Of a stretch of 21,758 nucleotides of DNA, positions 16,225-21,758 are shown in pieces. The translations under genes and the position numbers were made by a program. The DNA comes from Candidatus Methanoplasma sp. (GTDB lineage Archaea; Thermoplasmatota; Thermoplasmata; Methanomassiliicoccales; Methanomethylophilaceae): the NCBI GenBank assembly GCA_031288985.1, contig JAITQH010000090.1, positions 1-21,758 of the forward strand, read 5' to 3'. The notes under the pieces were generated by a model, which was not told the DNA's origin, ran no database searches, and worked only from the letters and a program-made list of their open reading frames with translations. How positions within the stretch are numbered: position 1 is the first letter of the stretch; each line of letters begins with the position of its first letter.

Positions 16225-16584
16225 TCAGATATCGTTGTACAATTTCGACTTTGCCCAAAGGAGCACATCGTCATACTCCTCCCTGCCGAACGCCAGCTTG
16301 TCGGGGAGATCCGAGAAGAATCTCGACTCCATCTCGCAGCTTTCCGTCGTTGTTCCGAGCACCTTGCCCACGCATACGATGCACTTATCGAGATCCATCA
16401 TGTCAAGGATCTCTATCGAGTGCCCGGACTCTTCTTCGTATTCTCTCTTGGCGGCCTGCTCCGGGCTCTCGCCCGGTTCGATCTTGCCGCCCGGCATCTC
16501 CCATCCGTCCCGTTTGGTGTTGTAGACCATCAGGAACATCTAGCCTCTGAAGGCGATCGTATATATCGTTCTGTCAGCGTTCAA
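16225..16584 (-). CDS. Nudix hydrolase with in-frame TAG codon
   Basis: A full-length Nudix domain is obtained only if the TAG at 16540-16542 is read as an amino acid. From TTG at 16584 the frame gives about 14 residues (MNADRTIYTIAFRG), then TAG as codon 15, then MFLMVYNTKRDGWEMP and a complete Nudix box GGKIEPGESPEQAAKREYEEESG. The stretch before the TAG is the first beta strand that Nudix enzymes need. A GAGATGAT Shine-Dalgarno-like sequence precedes the TTG by 5 nt, and this start overlaps the end of flpA by 11 nt, as in an operon. With TAG as a stop, translation could begin at the ATG at 16539 (AGAGG upstream), giving a 104-residue protein without that strand. The substrate (a nucleoside diphosphate derivative) is unknown. 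Confidence 0.8.
16540..16542 (-). other. In-frame TAG, candidate pyrrolysine codon (Nudix)
   Basis: The amber codon lies between FRG and MFLMVYN, inside the Nudix N-terminal beta hairpin, with family-like sequence in the same frame on both sides. It could be a pyrrolysine codon, a nonsense mutation, or a sequencing error. Confidence 0.6.
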
Positions 16585-17230
16585 ATACAATCATCTCGTG
16601 CGCATTTTCATAGGGTTCGAGGTTTTTCGTCTCCGCGATCGCAAATCCTCTCCCCCTGAGTCTTTCCTCCGTCATTCTGAATACCTCCCTCGGTTCCGCG
16701 GTCGTGTCCTCGGAACGCGCCTTCACGGCCATCATCCCTTTGTCAACGCCGAAGGCGTCGGCATTGTCCGAGACGATGCCGGCATGTCTTTTCTGCGCCA
16801 CGTCGGAGTAGATGACGTCCACTCCCCCGATCGCAAATCCGTACTCGGACGGATTGAGCGCATCCCCCAATATAGGTATCATATTGGGCCGCAGGGCGCA
16901 CGTGCCGACAAGATCCCTGAACATTCTGGGGGCGAACTCCACACAATAGACCCTGCCATCGGAAACGATGTCGGAAACATGTGAAGCGGTCGTCCCGCTT
17001 GACGCTCCCAAGTAGAGCACGCGGCTGTCCTTCTTGATCGGAAACGCCCTGCCGCCGTTCTTCAGATAGGCGGCAAGCTTGCTTCGATTCGGGTTCCACT
17101 CCCGGAATTCGAGGCCATCCGTTCTGACCAGACGTTCGCCGTACACTCTTGAGCCCGGACTCAGAGACAGCGTATACAGATGGCCGTTTTCTGTGAACAC
17201 TGTACCGTCCGTGCCATCCAAGGGATTCAT
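16574..17230 (-). CDS. flpA: Fibrillarin-like rRNA/tRNA 2'-O-methyltransferase
   Basis: 218 residues from the ATG at 17230. FlpA is the methyltransferase of the archaeal C/D box sRNP and, guided by sRNA with L7Ae and Nop5, methylates ribose 2'-OH groups of rRNA and tRNA. The sequence shows the family start (VYGERLV followed by EFREWNPNRSKLAA), the SAM-binding YLGASSGTTASHVSDIV near residues 75-90, GRVYCVEFAPR, and VIYSDVAQ with the catalytic-core aspartate. A frame opens further upstream but is not fibrillarin-like, and TATTTTAAAG (17251-17260) sits 25 nt before 17230, so this start is well supported and likely leaderless. Nop5, usually adjacent, is not here; a Nudix gene follows and overlaps if its TTG start is right. 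Confidence 0.95.
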   Translation of the reverse strand: MNPLDGTDGTVFTENGHLYTLSLSPGSRVYGERLVRTDGLEFREWNPNRSKLAAYLKNGGRAFPIKKDSRVLYLGASSGTTASHVSDIVSDGRVYCVEFAPRMFRDLVGTCALRPNMIPILGDALNPSEYGFAIGGVDVIYSDVAQKRHAGIVSDNADAFGVDKGMMAVKARSEDTTAEPREVFRMTEERLRGRGFAIAETKNLEPYENAHEMIVFER

Positions 17231-17250
17231 CCGGAGGTAATCGGCCGAGT

Positions 17251-17260
17251 CTTTAAAATA
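17251..17260 (-). promoter_or_regulatory. TATA element of flpA
   Basis: TATTTTAAAG on the minus strand, about 25 nt before the flpA ATG. Confidence 0.6.
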
Positions 17261-17357
17261 CCCTGCGTTCGGCAATTTCCGAACGCGGCGGCTCGGCGGA
17301 TGCCGCCCCTTGGTCGGAACTGTCGGACAGAATGCCGTGCGGGTCGTTGCAAAAGAG

Positions 17358-17366
17358 CAATATACC
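17358..17366 (+). promoter_or_regulatory. TATA element of the NADP phosphatase/NAD kinase gene
   Basis: CAATATACC lies about 26 nt before the ATG at 17388, consistent with a leaderless transcript, and faces away from the flpA promoter. Confidence 0.5.
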
Positions 17367-17387
17367 CTGTGGTCGCTGGCATCTAGC

Positions 17388-18992
17388 ATGATGAAAACCC
17401 TCGGCGACATCGCCGACGCCGTAAAGCGGGCGATCGATCTCATGCCGTGCTCCTCGAAAGGCGTATGCATAGGGATGGGTGCGGACGGGACGTCCACCTC
17501 GCAGATAGACAAGGTCGCCGAGAACACGGTCTTGGACTACATTCAAAGGAACGGCATCCCTCTGAACGTCCTGAGCGAGGAGATAGGGTTCGTCGACAAC
17601 GGCGCGGAGGACACGCTTGTTCTGGATCCCGTGGACGGGACCTCCAACGCCGTGGCGGGGGTGCCGCTGTTCACGATATCGATGGCCATCGGGTAGAAAT
17701 CGCTCGCCGACATCCACACCGCATACCTCCGAAATCTTGTGACCGATGACGTAATAACGGCCGAAAAAGGCAAAGGCGCGTTCAAGAACGGATGCAGGAT
17801 ACATGTGAAAGAGAAGCCCAACCTCGGAGACCTCTTTGTGATGATCTATCTGGGGAACGGCGCCCACCCCGCGGCGTTCGGCCTCGCAAAGAGAGTGAGG
17901 TCGTCGCGCTCGTACGGCTGCGCGTCCATCGAGATGGAGCTCGTGGCCGAAGGCCAGGCGGACGCGTTCGTGATGTATTCCGAGAAGTACACCCGGTCGA
18001 TCCGCGTGGTGGACATAGCCGCGAGCATACTGATACTCAGGGAGGCCGGGGGAGAGGCGTACGACATGGACGGCAACGTTCTGGACATGAGCTTTGACCT
18101 GGAATGCCGCGCCAACTTCGTTGCGTTCGGCGACAAAAGAGTGTACGACTTCATAATGAAGAAAGGCAACTGCATGTCCGACCGTCCGACATTCGGGATC
18201 AACGTGAACCTCGGCCTGTCCGACGCGCTGGGATACGCCAAAAGAGTAATGAAGGCGCTGGAAGGCAGCAGCTATGTGCTGGATGACGCCGCCGCGGCCG
18301 CCCTGGGGATGAAGGGAGTGCCGGTGGAGGACATGGATGTGGACGTCATGGTCGCCATAGGCGGCGACGGGACCATCCTGCGGACGCTGATGAAGAACAA
18401 GGCTCCGCTCATAGGGGTCAACGCCGGAGGCGTGGGATTCCTGGCCGAGATCGATGTCGGAGGCATAGAGGAGGGCATGAAGAGGATCCTCGCCGGAGAC
18501 TATGTCGTCGAGGACGTCTTCAAGATAAGCTCCAGGTACAAGTGCGGGTATCTCGCGGAGGCGGTGAACGAGGCGGTCGTCTACACCGACGCCGTCGCCA
18601 AGATCAGGCATTACAAGGTGTATGTCAACGACCGCCTCATAACCGAGGTGCGTGCGGACGGCATAATAATATCCACCCCCGCAGGCTCCACCGGCTACGC
18701 CATGAGCCTGGGCGCGCCTATCGTTGACCCATGCGTGAACGCTTTGGTCATCGTGCCCGTCGCCGCATACAAGTTCTCGTCAAGGCCGTTCGTCGTCCCG
18801 GCGGACGCCAAGGTCACCGTGGAAGCGGTGATGGACAAAGGATGCCTTCTGGTGGTGGACGGGCAGGAGGAATACGCCATAGAAGGGGGAACGAAGATAG
18901 ACTTCTCCAAATCCCGCGATACGGCGAAGTTCATACGGTTCGAGAAGAACTTCTATTCCAAGGTCCGGGCGAAACTGGTGAACGCGATATGA
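17388..18992 (+). CDS. Bifunctional NADP phosphatase/NAD kinase with in-frame TAG
   Basis: 534 sense codons if the TAG at 17694-17696 (codon 103) is read through. Residues ~1-262 form an inositol-monophosphatase-fold domain: metal ligands in SEEIGF (~63-68), DPVDGTSN (80-87), the C-terminal RSYGCASIEMELVAEGQADA, and VDIAASILILREAGG. From Met263 follows an NAD kinase domain with GGDGT (325-329), NAGGVGFLAEI and STPAGSTGYAMSLGAP. The same fusion is known from Methanocaldococcus jannaschii MJ0917, which has NAD kinase and NADP phosphatase activity and balances NAD against NADP. The TAG lies after VPLFTISMAIG and before KSLADIHTAYLRNL; both sides are in one frame and both belong to the phosphatase domain, so truncation there would destroy the fusion. 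Start ATG 17388 (or 17391) follows a TATA element. The stop overlaps the JAMM gene as ATGA. Confidence 0.88.
17694..17696 (+). other. In-frame TAG, candidate pyrrolysine codon (NADP phosphatase/NAD kinase)
   Basis: A single amber codon at codon 103 between conserved phosphatase segments, with no frameshift on either side. No ATG follows close by in the phosphatase domain that would rescue a whole protein; only the kinase domain could restart, at the ATG at 18174. Confidence 0.7.
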
Positions 18993-19363
18993 ACAGGGTA
19001 TGCGGGGTCAGTGTGGACTTCATAGACGGGTTCAACGAGTCCGCCAGGTCGACCTACCCCGACGAATTCATATGCTTCCACCGCGAGTGCGACGGGATCA
19101 TAAGCGAAATGATACTGGTCCCCGGATCCGTCTACGGAGACAGCCACAGTTTCATCAGCGACTGGATGACTCCCACCGATTTTCATAAATCCGGATCGGC
19201 GCACTCCCACCCGGGATATTCCAACGAGCCTTCCGACGCAGACCTGGACTTCTTCAGCCACTTCGGCGGGGTGCACTTCATAACTTGCCAGCCTTATGAC
19301 AGAAAAAGCTGGAATGCGTACGACTCCTCCGGCCGCCGCCTGGACTTGGAACTCGTCTTTTGA
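18989..19363 (+). CDS. JAB1/MPN+ (JAMM) metalloprotease
   Basis: 124 residues. The zinc-protease JAMM motif is complete: Glu26 in YPDEF, then HSH at 72-74, seven residues, Ser82, two residues, Asp85 (HSHPGYSNEPSDAD). JAMM proteases remove ubiquitin-like modifiers; archaeal members act on SAMP proteins, and bacterial-type members on sulfur-carrier proteins such as ThiS/MoaD. Here the single-domain form gives no choice between these. The start ATG overlaps the NAD kinase stop (ATGA), so the two are translationally coupled; a functional link is not established. The stop at 19361-19363 overlaps nothing, and the convergent gene ends 1 base away at 19364. Confidence 0.9.
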   Translation: MNRVCGVSVDFIDGFNESARSTYPDEFICFHRECDGIISEMILVPGSVYGDSHSFISDWMTPTDFHKSGSAHSHPGYSNEPSDADLDFFSHFGGVHFITCQPYDRKSWNAYDSSGRRLDLELVF

Positions 19364-20677
19364 TCACATGGCATCGCGGACGATGCTCTTTGCGAACTCC
19401 ATCATGCTGACCGCGTACGCCTTGTCGCGCGACTCCGCGGATATATCGATGCATTCGCGGTCGTTCTTTCCCCACGCCACCGAGAACCACCCGCCGCCCA
19501 TGTCCACCCTCCACCCGTCGATGCTGCTGACGTCCGCGCCTTCGATGGCGGAAAGCCTGTCGACGAGCTTCCTGGAGAACATCTCGCGGTTTCCCGCGTG
19601 ATGCATGCGGTCGCTGAGCACGGCGTAGCGGGGGAACGACGCCAAAAGATTCCTGATGCTGTTTTCGGCGGACATCCTCGTCAGGATGGCGGCCTCGTTC
19701 ATGGCGTCGGGGCACATGGACGCCCTTGGGAGTATCAGCGTGCCGTCCCTCAGCACCCCGAGATCCGCCCCGCTCTCGAGCAGCGTCTCCGTGACCGAGG
19801 CCAAAGTGTCCTTGGATCTGATCGTCCTGCGTTTTTCTCCTCCGAACATCGGACGCGTGCTCACACCTTCCCCGATCAGTCCGTGGAACGCGTCGTCCAC
19901 GACCGCCGACGCATTGACCGGGACCACGACCTTGGACGGTCTGACATAGAGCATTATCAGCGCGAGGACGTATTCCGGGTCGACGAACCCGCCGCCCTCG
20001 TCCACGAGAGCCAGTTTGGTGCCGTCGCCGTTGAAGGCGACCCCAATGCTCCCTCTGTCCCTGCCGATCATGCTCCTGAGGGTCGCCGCATCCTCCTTGC
20101 CGATCTCCGACGATATGCGCGGCGCCCCCTGATGGGCGTTCACCGACGTCACGTCCGCGCCCATCTCCGCAAGCAGGGCGGGGCCGCATACCGAAGTGCA
20201 TCCGCATCCGCAGTCCAATATCACGGGGGCATCCGCCCGTTCGGGGAACGCCGCCGCGATCTTCGAGACATAACGCCTCACGGCGTCGTCGGCGCGGCGG
20301 ATCCGACCCACTCCTTTGTAGTCGGGCAGAGGCTCCTCCGCCGCCTCGCGGCGGTCGTGGCGAATGCTCGCCGGAGAGCCGTCCTTCCCCAGGACGGACA
20401 CGGACTCCTCCGACGCGCCGGAGACGTAGACCGTGCAATCCACTGCGTCCGACGCGCAGATCGCGGCCGGCAGAGGCACCGCGCCCGCGTCGAGCACGGA
20501 GCATCCCGCCGACGTCAGACCCGACGCTATCGCGTCCCTGATGACCGCACAGCCGTTGCCTGCGGCCGAAGCCACGGCGACAGCCCTGTGTTCCCTGCCT
20601 ATGTTCCTGCCGATCTCCAGAGCCCTGCAGGGCGTGAAGCCGGCCCCCTTCGTATCGGGAGCGGTGTTAGAGGCCAT
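19364..20677 (-). CDS. Phosphohexomutase-fold protein with degenerate active site
   Basis: About 437 residues from the ATG at 20677, the length and layout of the phosphoglucomutase/phosphomannomutase superfamily. All four active-site signatures are altered. The phosphoserine loop (normally TASHNP) reads VSGASEESVSVLGKDG at ~85-100. The metal loop (DGDGDR) reads NGDGTK in GVAFNGDGTKLALVDEGG at ~213-230. The sugar loop (GEESGH) reads ADLGVLRDGTLILP at ~305-318. The phosphate loop (RxSGTEPxxR) reads VAWGKNDREC at ~400-410. The fold is recognisable, but it is probably not an active mutase; a regulatory, scaffold or altered-substrate role is possible. The frame continues upstream to 20800 without family-like sequence; GGAG stands one base before the chosen ATG. 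A TATA-like element lies near 20756-20767. Confidence 0.8.
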   Translation of the reverse strand: MASNTAPDTKGAGFTPCRALEIGRNIGREHRAVAVASAAGNGCAVIRDAIASGLTSAGCSVLDAGAVPLPAAICASDAVDCTVYVSGASEESVSVLGKDGSPASIRHDRREAAEEPLPDYKGVGRIRRADDAVRRYVSKIAAAFPERADAPVILDCGCGCTSVCGPALLAEMGADVTSVNAHQGAPRISSEIGKEDAATLRSMIGRDRGSIGVAFNGDGTKLALVDEGGGFVDPEYVLALIMLYVRPSKVVVPVNASAVVDDAFHGLIGEGVSTRPMFGGEKRRTIRSKDTLASVTETLLESGADLGVLRDGTLILPRASMCPDAMNEAAILTRMSAENSIRNLLASFPRYAVLSDRMHHAGNREMFSRKLVDRLSAIEGADVSSIDGWRVDMGGGWFSVAWGKNDRECIDISAESRDKAYAVSMMEFAKSIVRDAM

Positions 20678-20803
20678 GCTCCTTAGAGGCCGACCATCTT
20701 GATATTTGTTGTCATCGGATGCGTCCTTGCATCCCGCTTCCGACAATGCCAGTTTATGATTTTTAATGCAGAAATAGCATATTTCGGCAATATTTTTCAA
20801 AAA

Positions 20804-20815
20804 CCTTTAAATATT
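20804..20815 (+). promoter_or_regulatory. TATA element of the 73-residue protein gene
   Basis: CCTTTAAATATT predicts transcription from about 20840, a leader of ~35 nt before the ATG at 20873. The region up to 20750 is AT-rich and probably also holds the promoter of the divergent mutase-like gene. Confidence 0.5.
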
Positions 20816-20872
20816 GAAGACTTAGATGTTCTTTTGCACTATGCCAGCATATGGCAGAGGGAGTGAAAAATC

Positions 20873-21094
20873 ATGGTCATGGAAAAGATAGACCTCGGCA
20901 AGGCAAAACTCATCGCCCAGAACAAAGGTCTCAAACCGGGCAAAGTCAAGGGAACGAACGGGATTCAGTTCACAAAGGGAAAGAACGACAGGCTCAGCGT
21001 CATCACGTGGGACGAATTCGGAGTCATCCTCAAAAGCAGGAAGCTGGCCGTCTTCGAGAGCGGCGGCTGGATGAAGATCATGAACGACGCCTGA
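20873..21094 (+). CDS. Small basic protein of unknown function
   Basis: 73 residues, not recognised. It is rich in Lys and Gly with alternating hydrophobic positions, and has segments such as LGKAKLIAQNKGLKPGKVKG and a tail with FESGGWMKIMNDA; no Cys, signal peptide or membrane segment. The pattern would fit a small beta-barrel or nucleic-acid-binding protein, but that is a guess. The start at 20873 is supported by GAGGGAGTG (20857-20865) at 7-nt spacing; ATG at 20879 is an alternative. A strong TATA element lies upstream, and the codon usage is like that of its neighbours. It is monocistronic, next to a tRNA gene. Confidence 0.75.
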   Translation: MVMEKIDLGKAKLIAQNKGLKPGKVKGTNGIQFTKGKNDRLSVITWDEFGVILKSRKLAVFESGGWMKIMNDA

Positions 21095-21150
21095 TCCTGA
21101 CGGCGCGTTGCGCAAAGCGTGTACTTTCCGTCAAGGTGTGCACGCATTTC

Positions 21151-21159
21151 TTTTATATG
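21151..21159 (+). promoter_or_regulatory. TATA element of tRNA-Leu
   Basis: TTTTATATG about 25 nt before the tRNA 5' end. Confidence 0.6.
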
Positions 21160-21181
21160 AAGACGCGATTAAGCGAATGGC

Positions 21182-21265
21182 GCAGGGGTAGTCAAGTCTG
21201 GCCAACGACGCTAGGTTCAGGGCCTAGTCCTTAGTGGTCCGAGGGTTCAAATCCCTTCCCCTGCA
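21182..21265 (+). tRNA. tRNA-Leu (anticodon CAG), no encoded CCA
   Basis: The acceptor GCAGGGG (21182-21188) pairs with CCCCTGC (21258-21264), discriminator A at 21265. The anticodon stem CTAGG/CCTAG holds the loop TTCAGGG, anticodon CAG, reading CUG. The long variable arm (TCCTTAGTGGTCC) is the class II feature expected of leucine tRNA. The T arm is GAGGG/CCCTT with loop TTCAAAT. The bases after the discriminator are CTA, so CCA is not encoded. Confidence 0.95.
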
Positions 21266-21535
21266 CTATTCTAATTCATTGAGCGTCATTTGTTCAAACC
21301 CGGTTCCCGACGCCGTTAATCGATTTCTTCGGAGCCGCACAGCCTCGATCGCTTGTTGCGGACGGATCTATGCAGGAACGGCGCAAAGGCAAAGCCAAGA
21401 CTGCGATCGGCCGCGATCCACGCGCCGGCTCCGCCGCGAAAGACCACACCGACAATTCCCACGGACCGCTGCGGCAAACGAAGCGCGGTGCGTCTGCTCC
21501 CGCATCGGTGCGGAAAATAATACCATCGTCTTTCT
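21266..21535. other. Intergenic region, no gene seen
   Basis: About 270 GC-rich bases between tRNA-Leu and the feoA control region. Short open frames exist on both strands, but none has a start signal, promoter or recognisable sequence. Confidence 0.6.
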
Positions 21536-21551
21536 TTTAGGTACACCTTAA
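21536..21551. promoter_or_regulatory. DtxR-family-like operator, site 1
   Basis: TTTAGG-TACA-CCTTAA is an inverted repeat with one mismatched pair, just upstream of the TATA box. It matches the TTAGG...CCTAA pattern of operators bound by DtxR/IdeR/MDR1-type metal-dependent repressors. Confidence 0.65.
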
Positions 21552-21560
21552 CTATAAATA
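21551..21560 (+). promoter_or_regulatory. TATA box of the feoA-like gene
   Basis: ACTATAAATA lies between the two operators and predicts a start of transcription at or near the ATG at 21583 (leaderless). Confidence 0.65.
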
Positions 21561-21563
21561 CTC

Positions 21564-21579
21564 TTTAGGTATTCCTAAA
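21564..21579. promoter_or_regulatory. DtxR-family-like operator, site 2
   Basis: TTTAGG-TATT-CCTAAA is a perfect inverted repeat centred 28 bp from site 1 and ending 3 bp before the ATG. A bound repressor would block both TBP/TFB and polymerase; with iron as corepressor this gives iron-dependent repression. Confidence 0.7.
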
Positions 21580-21582
21580 ATT

Positions 21583-21758
21583 ATGGAGAGCAGTTGCAGG
21601 TGCGGTTACGAAGCGTCATGCGGATGCGCCGGAAGGTGCGAACAGATGGGTGCATCCATCGTCGATCCCTCTGCAGTCGCCCCTTTGTGCGGCGGCGTGC
21701 CGATCACAACGGCAAGGCCCGGCGACACAGGGAAGCTCGTGAGAATATCCGGGAAGAC
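21583..21758 (+). CDS. feoA: FeoA-like ferrous iron transport protein, 3' partial
   Basis: 58 codons are visible before the window ends. The second part (VPITTARPGDTGKLVRISGK) is the first strand-and-turn of the FeoA SH3-like domain, which acts with the FeoB ferrous-iron transporter at the cytoplasmic face. The first ~38 residues are unusual: they hold six cysteines (positions 5, 7, 13, 15, 19 and 36), with four of the first five arranged as two CxC pairs, and could bind iron or an Fe-S cluster. The two operators around the TATA box support iron regulation. feoB is expected downstream but is outside the window; a free-standing FeoA-domain regulator is the alternative. Confidence 0.75.
   Translation, partial: MESSCRCGYEASCGCAGRCEQMGASIVDPSAVAPLCGGVPITTARPGDTGKLVRISGK

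Noticed and set aside
16574..17527. Longer N-terminus for fibrillarin starting at 17527
   Set aside because: The first ~100 codons do not look like fibrillarin and overlap the divergent gene and both promoters; a TATA element sits 25 nt before the ATG at 17230.
17253..18611. Minus-strand open frame of ~450 codons opposite the NADP phosphatase/NAD kinase
   Set aside because: Low-complexity His/Arg/Val-rich translation with no family resemblance; the plus strand has all the catalytic motifs.
17388..18992. Two separate genes (phosphatase fragment ending at TAG, then a kinase gene starting about 17739)
   Set aside because: The second part would begin in the middle of the phosphatase domain, and both parts share one frame; the fusion is known in other archaea.
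19278..20504. Open frames of ~400 and ~360 codons overlapping the mutase-like gene
   Set aside because: Arg/Gly-rich shadow translations without domains; the chosen frame retains phosphohexomutase layout.
21316..21546. Minus-strand 76-codon open frame before feoA
   Set aside because: No promoter or ribosome-binding signal, start lies within the iron operator, and the sequence is Arg-rich with no recognised domain.

Overview
The window is archaeal. It carries ribosomal protein S17e, fibrillarin (FlpA), an NFACT/Rqc2-type quality-control factor, a HypE maturase and a fused NADP phosphatase/NAD kinase. TATA boxes sit about 25-30 nt before many starts (often leaderless), and Shine-Dalgarno motifs are sparse. 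GC-rich composition, large InlB-like repeat surface proteins, hydrogenase maturation and, above all, in-frame TAG codons point to a methanogen of the order Methanomassiliicoccales (Thermoplasmata) or a close relative. The order-level call is inference.

Layout. 1-3459: 3' part of a giant surface protein made of ~94-residue repeats. 3676-3912: S17e with its promoter. 3951-4027: tRNA-Arg(GCG), abutting the convergent NFACT gene (4028-5959, minus). 6051-6125: tRNA-Thr(GGT). 6392-7774: an ATPase/DUF234 gene behind two palindromes. 7799-10078 (minus): hypE then a DUF1015 gene. 10240-12033 (minus): a second anchored surface protein whose leader contains a G10 tract. 12211-12283: tRNA-Arg(TCG). 12323-13315 (minus): apt and a SpoT-like HD hydrolase. 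13454-15909: copper operon, CopZ-like chaperone plus CopA ATPase with ATGA overlap. 15910-16224: intergenic region with an unexplained AT-rich promoter-like tract. 16225-17230 (minus): flpA followed by a Nudix gene that contains an in-frame TAG. 17388-19363: bifunctional NADP phosphatase/NAD kinase, also with an in-frame TAG, overlapping a JAMM-protease gene. 19364-20677 (minus): a phosphohexomutase-fold protein with degenerate active-site loops. 20873-21094: small unknown protein. 21182-21265: tRNA-Leu(CAG). 21583-end: start of a FeoA-like gene with DtxR-type operators on both sides of its TATA box.

The main finding is about the genetic code. Two unrelated enzymes (Nudix, TAG at 16540-16542; NADP phosphatase/NAD kinase, TAG at 17694-17696) are each interrupted by one in-frame amber codon, with recognisable family sequence continuing in the same frame on both sides. 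Of the 17 gene ends visible, 16 are TGA, one is TAA and none is TAG. The simplest reading is that TAG is a sense codon here, most likely pyrrolysine, and that it is used in ordinary housekeeping enzymes as well as in methylamine methyltransferases. The pyl genes are not in the window, so this remains inference.
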